Below, piece by piece: positions 54,007-63,226 of a stretch of 64,000 bases of DNA (position 1 is its first letter; each line of letters opens with the position of its first letter). The stretch is from Brucella gallinifaecis. GTDB taxonomy: Bacteria; Pseudomonadota; Alphaproteobacteria; Rhizobiales; Rhizobiaceae. The stretch lies in NCBI RefSeq assembly GCF_006476605.1, contig NZ_ML636801.1:186001-250000 (forward strand). Reading direction: 5' to 3'. Below the pieces are notes generated by a model that saw only the letters and a list, made by a program, of their open reading frames with translations, was not told the origin of the DNA and did no database searches. Made by a program: the position numbers and the translations under genes.

Positions 54007-54570
54007 GTGAGCGAACACGACACGGCTGAGCCGACACGGCGTGATTTTTTGTATATTGCGACGGGAATGGCCGGTGTCGTTGCTGTCGGTGGCCTGGCAT
54101 GGCCGTTTATCGACCAGATGCGTCCTGATGCTTCGACACTCGCTGCAGCTTCTATTGAGGTTGATGTATCTTCGCTTGAAGAAGGCGCATCGATGACCGT
54201 CAAATGGCGCGGCAAGCCAATTTTCATTCGCAATCGTACTGCCAAGGAAGTTGAAGAAGCCAAGGTGACAGCCTTGAGCGATCTGAAAGATATTGCTGCG
54301 CGCAATGCCAATCTTCCTTTGGATGCGGAAGCGACGGATGTCGCCCGTTCGGCAGGTGAAGGCAAGGAAAACTGGATCGTCATGGTTGGCGTCTGTACGC
54401 ATCTTGGTTGCGTACCTCTGGGTGAATCCGGTTCATTCGGTGGCTGGTTCTGTCCGTGCCACGGTTCGACCTATGATACGGCCGGTCGTATCCGCAGCGG
54501 TCCCGCCCCGGAAAATATGTACATCCCGGAATATGCATTCACTTCCGATACGGTCATCAGGATCGGCTAA
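54007..54570 (+). CDS. petA: Cytochrome bc1 Rieske iron-sulfur subunit PetA
   Basis: A 187-residue Rieske protein of the bc1 complex. The N-terminus has a Tat-type twin arginine (TRRDFLYIATGMAGVV) and one membrane anchor. The [2Fe-2S] ligands are in CTHLGC (from Cys130) and CPCHGS (from Cys149). The cluster takes the first electron from ubiquinol. The start codon is GTG, with AAGGA upstream. It heads petABC with gaps of 22 and 0 bases, so the complex is made from one transcript. Confidence 0.95.
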   Translation: MSEHDTAEPTRRDFLYIATGMAGVVAVGGLAWPFIDQMRPDASTLAAASIEVDVSSLEEGASMTVKWRGKPIFIRNRTAKEVEEAKVTALSDLKDIAARNANLPLDAEATDVARSAGEGKENWIVMVGVCTHLGCVPLGESGSFGGWFCPCHGSTYDTAGRIRSGPAPENMYIPEYAFTSDTVIRIG

Positions 54571-54592
54571 ACAGATCTTGGGGAGATAAAAT

Positions 54593-55879
54593 ATGAGTGG
54601 TCATCACTCCACATATACGCCCTCGACCGGCATCGAAAAATGGGTCGATGAGCGGCTGCCTTTGCCGCGCCTCGTTTATGATTCCTTTGTTGCTTATCCG
54701 ACGCCGCGTAACCTGAATTATATGTATACGTTTGGCGGCATTTTGAGCTTCATGCTTATTGCACAGATCATTACCGGCATTGTGCTGGCGATGCATTATG
54801 CTGCGGAAACGACGATTGCGTTCAATTCGGTCGAAAAGATCATGCGTGACGTCAATTCGGGCTGGCTGCTGCGCTACATGCACGCAAATGGCGCCTCTTT
54901 CTTCTTTATTGCGGTCTATCTGCATATTGCCCGCGGACTTTATTATGGCTCCTACAAGGCGCCGCGCGAGCTTTTATGGATTCTCGGCGTGGTGATTTTC
55001 CTGCTTATGATGGCGACAGCCTTCATGGGCTATGTGCTGCCATGGGGTCAGATGTCGTTCTGGGGGGCCACGGTTATCACGGGCTTCTTTACAGCCTTTC
55101 CGGTGATAGGCGAGCCGATCCAGCAATTGCTGCTTGGAGGGTTTGCGGTGGATAATCCAACGCTGAACCGTTTCTTCTCGCTGCATTATCTGCTGCCGTT
55201 CATGATTGTGGGCGTTGTTATCCTGCATGTATGGGCGCTGCATGTGACAGGCCAGACAAACCCGACCGGCATTGAAGTCAAATCGAAGACCGATACTTTG
55301 CCGTTTACACCTTATGCAACCATCAAGGATGCTTTTGGTGCGCTCGTCTTCTTTGTTTTCTTCGCTTATTTCGTTTTCTATATGCCGAACTTTCTGGGGC
55401 ACCCGGATAATTATATTCCGGCAGACTCTTTGAAGACGCCAGCGCATATTGTGCCGGAATGGTACTTCCTGCCGTTTTACGCGATGCTGCGTGCGATCAC
55501 CTTCAATATCGGCCCGATCGATTCCAAGCTTGGTGGCGTTCTGGTGATGTTTGGCTCGATTGCGATCCTGTTTGTCGTGCCATGGCTCGATACTTCCAAG
55601 GTTCGTTCGGCGGTTTATCGTCCCTGGTTCAAGCTGTTCTTCTGGCTGTTCGTGATCAATGCCATCTTCCTTGGCTGGCTGGGTTCGCGTCCTGCGGAAG
55701 GCGTCTATACGCTGCTGGCGCAGTTTGGCACGTTCTACTATTTCGCATTTTTCATCATCATCATGCCGGTGCTTGGCCTGATCGAGACGCCGAAGCGTCT
55801 GCCAAATTCGATTACCGAGGCCGTGCTTGAGAAGAGCGAAAGCAAGGCCGGGATTACCCCAGTGGAAATCAAAGGCTGA
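54593..55879 (+). CDS. petB: Cytochrome b subunit PetB
   Basis: A 428-residue cytochrome b with eight or more membrane helices. Two histidine pairs bind haems bL and bH (for example ALHYAAET...[24 protein letters not shown] and [22 protein letters not shown]). The quinol-oxidation site shows the PEWY motif ([16 protein letters not shown]). The [13 protein letters not shown] and GAT.ITG segments are conserved. Its stop TGA touches the first codons of petC. Confidence 0.96.
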   Translation: MSGHHSTYTPSTGIEKWVDERLPLPRLVYDSFVAYPTPRNLNYMYTFGGILSFMLIAQIITGIVLAMHYAAETTIAFNSVEKIMRDVNSGWLLRYMHANGASFFFIAVYLHIARGLYYGSYKAPRELLWILGVVIFLLMMATAFMGYVLPWGQMSFWGATVITGFFTAFPVIGEPIQQLLLGGFAVDNPTLNRFFSLHYLLPFMIVGVVILHVWALHVTGQTNPTGIEVKSKTDTLPFTPYATIKDAFGALVFFVFFAYFVFYMPNFLGHPDNYIPADSLKTPAHIVPEWYFLPFYAMLRAITFNIGPIDSKLGGVLVMFGSIAILFVVPWLDTSKVRSAVYRPWFKLFFWLFVINAIFLGWLGSRPAEGVYTLLAQFGTFYYFAFFIIIMPVLGLIETPKRLPNSITEAVLEKSESKAGITPVEIKG

Positions 55880-55902
55880 TGCGCGAGATGAAGGACGTAA
55901 CA

Positions 55903-56772
55903 ATGAAAAACATCCTCAAGAGTTTCGCTGCTTTCGGTATTGCTCCGCTGGTAGCACTCGGTCTGACAATGGGAGGAGCCTTTGCTGCCGATGGCGGCGA
56001 GGGTGAGCCTGAACATTTTCCGATCCATCATCCGAAACAGGAAAAATGGAGCTTCTCAGGCCCATTTGGTACTTATGACAAGGGGCAGCTTCAGCGCGGT
56101 CTCAAGGTTTATAAGGAAGTCTGTTCGGCCTGCCATTCACTGGATCTGGTGGCGTTTCGCAATCTGGAAGCGCTTGGCTATTCACCGGATCAGGTAAAGG
56201 CTTTTGCTGCGGAATATGAAGTTGAAGACGGTCCAAATGCAGATGGTGAAATGTTCACCCGCAAGGCCATAGCGACGGATCATTTTCCAGCACCATTTCC
56301 GAATGCGGCAGCGGCAGCGGCTGCCAATAATGGCGCTGCACCACCGGACTTTTCGCTGATTGCCAAGGCGCGTGCGGTTGAACGTGGTTTTCCGACCTTT
56401 ATCTTTGACATATTCACGCAATATGCCGAAGCAGGCCCGGATTATATTCATGCGCTTTTAACCGGTTACGATGAACAGCCACCGGCAGGCGTGACGGTTG
56501 CGGAAGGGACTTATTACAATCCGTATTTTATCGCGGGTAAGTCGCTTGCCATGGCCAAGCCGCTAAGTGACGATCAGGTGACGTATGATGATGGTTCACC
56601 GCAGACGGTGGATCAATATGCGCGTGACGTTTCTGCATTTCTGATGTGGTCTGCCGAGCCGCATCTGGAAGAACGCAAGAAGATCGGCTTCAGGGTTATG
56701 ATCTTCCTGATCCTGTTTGCTGGCCTTGTATACATCGCCAAGCGTTCGATCTGGTCAAATATAAAGCACTGA
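55903..56772 (+). CDS. petC: Cytochrome c1 subunit PetC
   Basis: A 289-residue cytochrome c1 with a cleavable signal (to AFA near 27) and a C-terminal anchor (VMIFLILFAGLVYIAKRSIW). Haem c is attached at CSACH near 72, and the distal methionine is likely in a GKSLAMAKPL stretch. ATG at 55903 is preferred because AAGGAC precedes it; earlier in-frame ATGs at 55879 and 55888 overlap or abut petB. It passes electrons from the Rieske protein to a periplasmic cytochrome. A strong terminator follows. Confidence 0.94.
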   Translation: MKNILKSFAAFGIAPLVALGLTMGGAFAADGGEGEPEHFPIHHPKQEKWSFSGPFGTYDKGQLQRGLKVYKEVCSACHSLDLVAFRNLEALGYSPDQVKAFAAEYEVEDGPNADGEMFTRKAIATDHFPAPFPNAAAAAAANNGAAPPDFSLIAKARAVERGFPTFIFDIFTQYAEAGPDYIHALLTGYDEQPPAGVTVAEGTYYNPYFIAGKSLAMAKPLSDDQVTYDDGSPQTVDQYARDVSAFLMWSAEPHLEERKKIGFRVMIFLILFAGLVYIAKRSIWSNIKH

Positions 56773-56793
56773 TTGATCATTCAGCATATTGAA

Positions 56794-56819
56794 AAGGGCG
56801 CCTCACGGCGCCCTTTTTG
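56794..56819 (+). terminator. petABC terminator
   Basis: GGGCGCC-TCAC-GGCGCCC stem, extended by A/T pairs, followed by TTTTTGTT. Confidence 0.9.
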
Positions 56820-56947
56820 TTGGCGCTGCATTAAGTTTCTCAAAAAAGTGTAAAGCCACTTGGCTCAATGGGCATATCGTGGTTGAAGGGAATTCACGAT
56901 AGTTGATCAAGAGAAAGCCGCTGGCTTCTCCCCTGAAAGGACTGAAA

Positions 56948-57493
56948 ATGGAATCCGGGTTCAAAGCAACTTTGAAGGACGCGATCAGAACAATTCCTGA
57001 TTATCCGAAGCCGGGGGTCCAGTTCCGTGATGTAACGACACTTATGGGGGATGCGCGAGCGTTTCGCCGGGCGGTTGACGAATTGGTCTATCCTTTTGCA
57101 GGCAATCAGGTGGATAAGGTTGCGGGTATTGAAGCGCGTGGTTTCATTCTTGGTGGTGCGATTGCCCATCAGCTTTCGGCGGGTTTTGTGCCAATCCGCA
57201 AGAAAGGCAAGCTCCCACGCGATACTGTAAGGATTGCTTACAGCCTTGAATATGGCATTGATGAAATGGAAATGCACCGCGATGCTATCGAGAAGGGCGA
57301 GCGTATCATTCTTGTTGATGATCTGATCGCAACTGGTGGCACGGCGGAAGCCGCAGCCAAGCTTTTGTTGCAGATGGGGGCTAATATCGTTGCGGCCTGT
57401 TTTATCATTGATCTGCCAGACCTTGGCGGACGCAAAAAGCTTGAAGCGCTTGACGTGCCGGTGCGTACGCTTGTCGAGTTTGAAGGCGATTGA
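56948..57493 (+). CDS. apt: Adenine phosphoribosyltransferase Apt
   Basis: A 181-residue enzyme turning adenine and PRPP into AMP in purine salvage. The PRPP-binding motif is [16 protein letters not shown] (near 122), and the flexible loop and adenine-site pattern appear as [17 protein letters not shown] (near 62). The ATG at 56948 follows AAGGA; a longer frame from 56903 adds no conserved sequence. A strong hairpin terminator follows nine bases after the stop. Confidence 0.95.
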   Translation: MESGFKATLKDAIRTIPDYPKPGVQFRDVTTLMGDARAFRRAVDELVYPFAGNQVDKVAGIEARGFILGGAIAHQLSAGFVPIRKKGKLPRDTVRIAYSLEYGIDEMEMHRDAIEKGERIILVDDLIATGGTAEAAAKLLLQMGANIVAACFIIDLPDLGGRKKLEALDVPVRTLVEFEGD

Positions 57494-57501
57494 TTTTCTT
57501 G

Positions 57502-57543
57502 AAAAAGCAACGGTGCCTGATGCGTGACACCGTTGCTTTTTTT
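57502..57543 (+). terminator. apt terminator
   Basis: AAGCAACGGTG pairs with CACCGTTGCTT around a 12-base loop, followed by seven T residues. It ends at the tail of the convergent MaoC gene. Confidence 0.92.
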
Positions 57544-58012
57544 ATGATGGCAGCTTGACCATTGCGGCATTGTCGAAGGACAAAACCTTGTCGCCATGCT
57601 GGTTATAAGCATTGCTGCTCATGGAGAGCATCGACCAGCCGGGACGCGAGCTGAGCGGGCGAACCGCATGCACTGTGCGCTTATAAGTGATTGTATCGCC
57701 TGCATAGACCGGACGCAGCCATTTGAGGTTCTCAAAGCCGGGTGAGGGGCCGAATGTCGGCGGGATCTCGCCGCGCTTCATAGCGTCTTTGGTTGCCTCG
57801 ACAATCGCTGCCACATTGAGTTTCATGAAGACGGCTGTCGTATGCCAGCCTGACGCGCAAAGGCCGCCCAGAACGCTGTTTTTTGCCGCTTCTGCATCCA
57901 GATGAAATGGTTGCGGATCAAATTTTGATGCGAAGTGCGTAATTTCTTCCGCGGTGAATCTATGGCTGCCGATGGTCAGCTCTTCACCGAGATGTTCTTC
58001 GATGAAATTCAT
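57542..58012 (-). CDS. MaoC-family hot-dog dehydratase (second of a pair)
   Basis: A 156-residue MaoC/(R)-specific enoyl-CoA hydratase-type protein. The signature FDPQPFHLDAEAAKNSVLGGLCASGWHT (about 32-58) contains the catalytic Asp and His region. The start overlaps the end of the gene before it by four bases (ATGA), so the two are translated together. The pair could be a heteromeric hydratase acting on an acyl-CoA; the pathway is unknown. It ends at the apt terminator. Confidence 0.88.
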   Translation of the reverse strand: MNFIEEHLGEELTIGSHRFTAEEITHFASKFDPQPFHLDAEAAKNSVLGGLCASGWHTTAVFMKLNVAAIVEATKDAMKRGEIPPTFGPSPGFENLKWLRPVYAGDTITYKRTVHAVRPLSSRPGWSMLSMSSNAYNQHGDKVLSFDNAAMVKLPS

Positions 58013-58491
58013 GCCGCTTCTCCTTCGATCTCAGGATTGCGAAGGCCCATCATGATGATGTGCTGAAGCTCGCAAACGACCTCGCCGCGTTGATTGACGA
58101 TTTCGTTATGAATGGTGAGAATACCTATATGCGACATGGATTGAGACCGACGACGCTCAATTACAGTCGAGACACCGCTTAGCGTGTCGCCTGCAAGCAC
58201 AGGCCGTTTCCAGCGGTTAAATTCAATGCCTGGGCTGCCCTGCGAAGTGGAATCCTTGAGATAAGCATCCCAGATCATGCGCATGTAAAGAGATACAGTA
58301 TGCCAGCCGGATGCAGCAAGGCCGCCAAGAACGCTCGCTTTGCCTGCTTCTTCATCAAGGTGGAAGGGCTGGGGGTCAAACTCGCGGGCGAATTCGATTA
58401 TTTCTTCTTTGGTAATGTTGCGCGGACCAAAGGGAAGTTTCAGTCCAGGCGTGAAATCTTCATAAGCATATTTGGGTGCTTTGTCAGTCAA
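58009..58491 (-). CDS. MaoC-family hot-dog dehydratase (first of a pair)
   Basis: A 160-residue paralogue of the gene downstream, with the same signature FDPQPFHLDEEAGKASVLGGLAASGWHT. A TTG start at 58491 is supported by GGAGGAG eight bases before it; no ATG lies near. It follows ychF, from which it is separated by a terminator, so the pair probably has its own promoter. Confidence 0.88.
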   Translation of the reverse strand: MTDKAPKYAYEDFTPGLKLPFGPRNITKEEIIEFAREFDPQPFHLDEEAGKASVLGGLAASGWHTVSLYMRMIWDAYLKDSTSQGSPGIEFNRWKRPVLAGDTLSGVSTVIERRRSQSMSHIGILTIHNEIVNQRGEVVCELQHIIMMGLRNPEIEGEAA

Positions 58492-58517
58492 TCCGGTCTC
58501 CTCCCGAATAAGAAAAA

Positions 58518-58537
58518 AGCCACCGCTCTCACGGTGG
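58518..58537 (-). terminator. ychF terminator
   Basis: GCCACCG and CGGTGGC around a short loop, followed on the minus strand by TTTTTTC. It lies between the ychF stop and the MaoC pair. Confidence 0.88.
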
Positions 58538-58547
58538 CCTGATCGTA

Positions 58548-59651
58548 TCAGGTATTAAAGCGGAACAGCATCACATCGCCGTCATGGACGATATATTCCT
58601 TGCCTTCGTCCCGCGCTTTGCCTGCTTCCTTGGCGCCGACTTCACCATTATATTTGATATAGTCTTCATAGGCGATGGTCTGGGCACGAATGAAGCCACG
58701 CTCGAAATCCGTATGGATGACACCGGCTGCGCCCGGAGCCTTGGTTCCACGCTTGATGGTCCATGCGCGTGTTTCCTTGGGACCAGCCGTGAAATAGGTG
58801 ATGAGGTCGAGAAGCTTGTAGCCTGCGCGAATAAGACGATCGAGGCCCGGTTCTTCAAGGCCCATGGCGTCCAGATATTCCTTGGCTTCCTCGTCCGCAA
58901 GCTGGGCAACTTCTGCTTCAATTGCAGCAGAAATGATGACGCTTTCAGCGCCTTGTTCAGTGGCCATTTTTGCAACCGCTGCACTGTGTTCATTGCCCTT
59001 GGCGGCATCGCTTTCCGCGACATTGCAGACATAAAGCACTGGCTTTGAAGTGAGCAGGTTCAAACCTTTGAGGATCAGCAGGTCATCTGGCGCAATGTCT
59101 TTGAGCATCAGGCGAACCGGTTTGCCATTTTGCAACAGCTCCAGAGCCTGTTCCATCACAGGTAAAACAGTGACGGCTTCCTTGTCCTTGGAAGAGGCAC
59201 GCTTGCGGATCTGCACAATGCGGCGCTCGATGCTTTCAAGGTCCGAGAGCATCAGTTCTGTTTCTACGGTTTCTGCGTCTGAAACGGGATCGATGCGACC
59301 TTCAACATGGGTGATGTCGTCATCTTCAAAGCAACGCAGGACATGCACGATGGCATCGACTTCGCGGATATTGGCAAGAAACTGGTTGCCAAGACCTTCG
59401 CCCTTGGAAGCACCGCGTACAAGACCTGCAATATCAACGAAATTAATGCGGGTCGGGATGATTTCCTTCGAGCCTGCAACCTTGGCGATACCATTCTGGC
59501 GTGGATCGGGAACCGCCACTTCACCAGTGTTTGGCTCGATGGTGCAGAATGGATAGTTTGCAGCCTGTGCTGCCGCAGTCTTGGTCAGCGCATTGAAAAG
59601 CGTGGACTTGCCGACATTGGGCAGGCCGACGATGCCGCATTTGAAACCCAT
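58548..59651 (-). CDS. ychF: Ribosome-associated ATPase YchF
   Basis: A 367-residue Obg-related P-loop ATPase. G1 is GLPNVGKSTLFNALT (near 8), G3 DIAGLVRGASKGEGLGN (near 73), and the non-canonical NxxE replaces NKxD in YVCNVAES (near 207), which fits ATP rather than GTP use. The C-terminal TGS-like domain ends in AYEDYIKYNGEVGAKEAGKARDEGKEYIVHDGDVMLFRFN. It binds ribosomes and is linked to redox stress and translation. The ATG has AGGT upstream. Confidence 0.96.
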   Translation of the reverse strand: MGFKCGIVGLPNVGKSTLFNALTKTAAAQAANYPFCTIEPNTGEVAVPDPRQNGIAKVAGSKEIIPTRINFVDIAGLVRGASKGEGLGNQFLANIREVDAIVHVLRCFEDDDITHVEGRIDPVSDAETVETELMLSDLESIERRIVQIRKRASSKDKEAVTVLPVMEQALELLQNGKPVRLMLKDIAPDDLLILKGLNLLTSKPVLYVCNVAESDAAKGNEHSAAVAKMATEQGAESVIISAAIEAEVAQLADEEAKEYLDAMGLEEPGLDRLIRAGYKLLDLITYFTAGPKETRAWTIKRGTKAPGAAGVIHTDFERGFIRAQTIAYEDYIKYNGEVGAKEAGKARDEGKEYIVHDGDVMLFRFNT

Positions 59652-59767
59652 GATCTTACCTGTCAGACTAGAATAGAATTAGTGTCGTTATACAACTTGA
59701 ATAAAGCCAGTGCCGCTATGCGACATGTAACTACGAAGCGTCAAGAGCAGCGCATGAAAGTCGTGCT

Positions 59768-60520
59768 TTAATCTTTTTTTCCCAGGAGTTTCCTGAGCAT
59801 TTCAGCCATTGTTCCGTTTACCGGAATATTCGGTTTGGCTGCGTTTTGACGCGCCTGCCTGATATGGCTTTGTGCTTTGGGCGGGGCTTTTTCCAATTGT
59901 GTCGGATCAGCCTTGAAACCGTTGGGACGCTTGCTGCCATCGCCCATGGCGATTGCGACGCGGTTCATGAAACCATTGTCGTCACCTTTGGCAAGCATAC
60001 CGATATTATCCGATATGGCGCCAAACAGCTTGTCCAGCCATTCACTGTCGACCTTGGCAAAATCGCCCAGAACATGATTGTGAACCAGTTCTTTTGCACC
60101 GGGATGGCCGATACCAAGGCGCATGCGGCGATAATCTTTGCCCTTGGGGAAAGCCTGCATATGGGCATCAATGGACTTGATCCCATTATGTCCACCTGAA
60201 CCGCCACCTGTCTTGATACGCAGCTTTGCAGGTGCCAGGTCAAGTTCGTCATAGATCACGACGAGATCGGCAGGGGTGAGTTTATAAAAGCGCATGGCCT
60301 CGCCAATCGACTGACCGGAAAGGTTCATGAAAGTCATTGGTTTGATAAGCAGCACTTTTTCGCCATCAATCACACCATCGGCGATCTCGGCCTTGAACTT
60401 TTTCTGCCAGTTGGAAAATCTATGGCGGCGGAATATTTCATCCACCGCCATAAAACCGATATTGTGTCGGTTATGCGCATATTGAGGGCCGGGATTGCCA
60501 AGTCCTGCGATGAGCAGCAT
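59768..60520 (-). CDS. pth: Peptidyl-tRNA hydrolase Pth
   Basis: A 250-residue enzyme that frees tRNA from stalled peptidyl-tRNA. The N-terminal fold has [24 protein letters not shown] (active-site His near 21 and Asn near 11), FMNLSGQSI and [13 protein letters not shown] basic tail of about 50 residues ([27 protein letters not shown]) extends beyond the E. coli protein, as in other Rhizobiales. It is preceded by rplY with 30 bases between, in the same operon. Confidence 0.95.
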   Translation of the reverse strand: MLLIAGLGNPGPQYAHNRHNIGFMAVDEIFRRHRFSNWQKKFKAEIADGVIDGEKVLLIKPMTFMNLSGQSIGEAMRFYKLTPADLVVIYDELDLAPAKLRIKTGGGSGGHNGIKSIDAHMQAFPKGKDYRRMRLGIGHPGAKELVHNHVLGDFAKVDSEWLDKLFGAISDNIGMLAKGDDNGFMNRVAIAMGDGSKRPNGFKADPTQLEKAPPKAQSHIRQARQNAAKPNIPVNGTMAEMLRKLLGKKD

Positions 60521-60550
60521 GGTTTTCTGACCCTCAAATGGGACAAGCGA

Positions 60551-61165
60551 TTATTCGCCGTCCTTGGCTTCGCCTTCTGCATTTTCTTCCGACTTGAAGC
60601 CGGCAGGTGCAGCAATTGTTGCAACCGTGAAATCACGATCCTGAATGACAGGTGTGACGCCCTTAGGCAGTTCAACGGAAGAAATGTGAATGGCATCACC
60701 AATTTCACGACCGCTCAAATCGACGATGATTGCATCGGGAATTGCGTTGGCTGGAGCATGAAATTCAACTTCATGGCGCACGACATTAAGCATGCCGCCG
60801 ACCTTGATGCCCGGTGCCTTGTCTTCATTGATGAACTGCACAGGAATGCTGACTTCAACAATCGACTTCGCAGTTACGCGAAGGAAATCGACGTGCTGAG
60901 GGAAGTCACGGACTGGATCGAGCTGGTAATCCTTAGGGAGAACCTGAATCTTCTTGCCGTCTACTTCGATGGTGGCAACAGTGGTTTTGAAACCGCCGCC
61001 GTGAATCTTGTAGAAGATTTCCTTATAGGAAACCGCAATAGGGAGTGGCTCCTGCTTGTCACCATAGATGACTGCTGGAATCTGGCCGTTGCGACGCAGT
61101 TCGCGGGAGGACCCCTTACCAACCCGGGTACGCAGATCGGCCTTGAGCACGTAATTATCGCTCAT
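60551..61165 (-). CDS. rplY: 50S ribosomal protein L25/Ctc-family protein
   Basis: A 204-residue Ctc-type L25 protein: the N-terminal 5S rRNA-binding domain ([34 protein letters not shown]) is followed by the long TL5 beta domain and an acidic tail ([12 protein letters not shown]). Bacteria with the Ctc form use it in stress and ribosome assembly. ATG at 61165 follows GAAAGGA; TTG at 61180 is less likely. It shares an operon with pth. Confidence 0.95.
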   Translation of the reverse strand: MSDNYVLKADLRTRVGKGSSRELRRNGQIPAVIYGDKQEPLPIAVSYKEIFYKIHGGGFKTTVATIEVDGKKIQVLPKDYQLDPVRDFPQHVDFLRVTAKSIVEVSIPVQFINEDKAPGIKVGGMLNVVRHEVEFHAPANAIPDAIIVDLSGREIGDAIHISSVELPKGVTPVIQDRDFTVATIAAPAGFKSEENAEGEAKDGE

Positions 61166-61475
61166 GGCATTTCCTTTCAAAGTTACTGGAGTGTCGCCCG
61201 CAGTTTAAATTCAGCGAGTGACATGAAACAGCCCACGCTGTCTTTTACCCCGTATTGTTTTCACACAGTGCAAGACTAGGCTGCTTCATCCCGCGTTGCC
61301 TCCAAGGGTGTCTACGCGGATGGCGGTGCTATAGAACAAAGGTGCTTTTCATGCAAGGTGCTGCACGGCTTCTGTGGGCTTTTGTCTTAACGACTGGCAT
61401 TAGCCGCGTCAAAAATGTTAAGCGCGTGGCAGACGGATTACAGGTTTACTTGCCGAGTCGTCACAAGATTCGCCG
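61166..61475. other. rplY upstream region, no gene seen
   Basis: About 310 bases between rplY and the repeat at 61476. No long hairpin, RNA gene or clear CtrA-type site was found; a GAGTC site is near 61455. It probably holds the rplY promoter. Confidence 0.4.
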
Positions 61476-61577
61476 AAGCGCATTTCGATCTGATTAAATC
61501 AGATCGGCGCTTTGGCTCTTTTACATCAAGCATAATCTTATCGATCCTCGCTCCGCTCCGGTCGGATTATGCTCTAA
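61476..61577. repeat. Chimeric Bru-RS/REP-like repeat upstream of the HerA-like ATPase gene
   Basis: The left part, GCGCATTTCGATCTGATTAA...ATCAGATCGGCGC, matches the left half of the copy at 7712-7817. The right part is a different hairpin (GCATAATC...GATTATGC), related to the REP copy at 18037, ending GCTCTAA. It stops 14 bases before the gene start. Confidence 0.8.
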
Positions 61578-61591
61578 ACAAAGGAAACGAG

Positions 61592-63136
61592 ATGCAGGTC
61601 GGTATCGACATGGGTGCTGTTGCTGGAAGTGGTTCTGCCTCGGCAGCGGCGCTTGGTGGTGGCAAGCAGGCCATGCTTGATCTGGAAGAGCTTCTCGCAA
61701 CGCGGCTTCTGGTGCAGGGCAATTCGGGATCGGGCAAGTCGCATCTTTTGCGCCGCCTGCTTGAGCAAAGTGCGCAATGGGTGCAGCAGTGCATCATTGA
61801 TCCCGAAGGTGATTTTGTCACTCTGTCCGATCTTTACGGTCATGTGGTGGTTGATGCTGCGCGTTCGGAAGCCGAACTCACCCGCATAGCAAGCCGTATC
61901 CGACAGCACCGTGTTTCGGTGGTGCTTAATCTTGAAGGGCTTGATGTCGAGCAGCAGATGCGTGCTGCCGCAGCCTTTCTGGGTGGCCTGTTCGATGCCG
62001 AGCGTGACTACTGGTATCCGATGCTGGTGGTGGTTGATGAGGCGCAGCTTTTTGCGCCCGCAGTTGGTGGCGAAGTATCGGATGAAGCGCGTAAGCTTTC
62101 GCTTGGTGCCATGACCAATCTCATGTGCCGTGGCCGCAAACGCGGTCTTGCCGGTGTGATTGCCACGCAGCGCCTTGCAAAACTTGCCAAGAATGTGGCG
62201 GCCGAAGCATCGAATTTCCTGATGGGGCGTACGTTTCTCGATATTGACATGGCGCGTGCTTCCGATCTGCTGGGTATGGAACGCAAGCAAGCGGAGATGT
62301 TCCGCGATTTGCAACGCGGTCATTTCATTGCGCTTGGACCGGCTTTGTCGCGGCGTCCATTGCCGATTAAAATCGGCAAGGTTGAGACCTCTGCGCGTTC
62401 GTCGTCGCCAAAGCTGATGCCTTTGCCGGATGCACCCGAAGATGCCCGTGATCTTATTTTCACGCCGGCGCCTGAAGAAATCAGAACCGTTGTGCGGCGC
62501 ACGCCACCACCGCCTCCACCACCGTCGACCGCAGAAATTCTGGCACAGGTGGCAAAGCCAAAGCCGGAAGCAGAACCTGTCGAAGCGCCTTTATTCCCCG
62601 GTATTGTGGAAGCCGAGCGTGATAGTCTGCTTGATAAAGTCATGCGCGAGATTGTTGACGATCCCGAAGCATCTTTCCGTTCGGTAGCGGTGCTTTATCA
62701 GGATTTTCTGGTGCGCTGCCGCATTCACCGGGTTCCGGGTGAACCGCTGGCCTTGCCTGCCTTCCGCCGCCGGCTTGCGGTTGCGCAAGCCAGTATCGAA
62801 AGTGACGTGGCGACCAGTGAGACATGGCAAAAGGCGCTGGCTCTTTCAGAAAGCCTGACCGACGATGTGCAGGGGGTTTTTCTGATTGTCGCGCAGGCAG
62901 CGGTAACAGGTGCCGTGTGCCCCTCGGATGCGGCGCTGGCACGTGCTTACGGCACGCATTCTCTAAGTCGTGCCCGTCGTTTGCTGACTTATTTTGAAGA
63001 GCGTGGCCTGCTGGTCGTGCGCAATGATTTCAAAGGTTTGCGGATCGTCAATTTCCCTGATCTCGAATGCGAGACGGCACCGGGCGATCCAAATGCTCCT
63101 GATGATCAGGCGGATGAAACGGTGGCTGCTGAATAG
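61592..63136 (+). CDS. HerA-like P-loop ATPase
   Basis: A 514-residue ATPase of the HerA/VirB4/DUF853 group. Walker A is VQGNSGSGKSHLL (near 40); Walker B is MLVVVDEAQLFAP (near 147). A Pro-rich hinge (TPPPPPPPST) lies near 310-318, after which come about 195 residues with two winged-helix-like stretches (SLSRARRLLTYFEERGLLVV) unlike HerA. No nuclease domain or nuclease gene partner is adjacent, unlike NurA-linked HerA. ATG at 61592 follows AAAGGA; the frame extends upstream into the repeat. The role is unknown. Confidence 0.88.
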   Translation: MQVGIDMGAVAGSGSASAAALGGGKQAMLDLEELLATRLLVQGNSGSGKSHLLRRLLEQSAQWVQQCIIDPEGDFVTLSDLYGHVVVDAARSEAELTRIASRIRQHRVSVVLNLEGLDVEQQMRAAAAFLGGLFDAERDYWYPMLVVVDEAQLFAPAVGGEVSDEARKLSLGAMTNLMCRGRKRGLAGVIATQRLAKLAKNVAAEASNFLMGRTFLDIDMARASDLLGMERKQAEMFRDLQRGHFIALGPALSRRPLPIKIGKVETSARSSSPKLMPLPDAPEDARDLIFTPAPEEIRTVVRRTPPPPPPPSTAEILAQVAKPKPEAEPVEAPLFPGIVEAERDSLLDKVMREIVDDPEASFRSVAVLYQDFLVRCRIHRVPGEPLALPAFRRRLAVAQASIESDVATSETWQKALALSESLTDDVQGVFLIVAQAAVTGAVCPSDAALARAYGTHSLSRARRLLTYFEERGLLVVRNDFKGLRIVNFPDLECETAPGDPNAPDDQADETVAAE

Positions 63137-63176
63137 GGCAGTTTTGCCAAGATTATTGTTTAACAGCCTGAAACTC

Positions 63177-63209
63177 GACATGCCGCTGGTTTATTGTCTG
63201 CGGCATGTC
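63177..63209. terminator. Hairpin between the HerA-like gene and prs
   Basis: GACATGCCGC pairs perfectly with GCGGCATGTC around a 13-base loop, between the two convergent genes. The T-run is short (TTTGCG), so termination may be weak or factor-dependent. Confidence 0.6.
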
Positions 63210-63226
63210 TTTGCGATCTTAGGTGA

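Noticed and set aside
61592-63136. Part of a HerA-based antiphage defence island
   Set aside because: No nuclease, Sir2 or other defence partner is adjacent; the neighbours are core genes.
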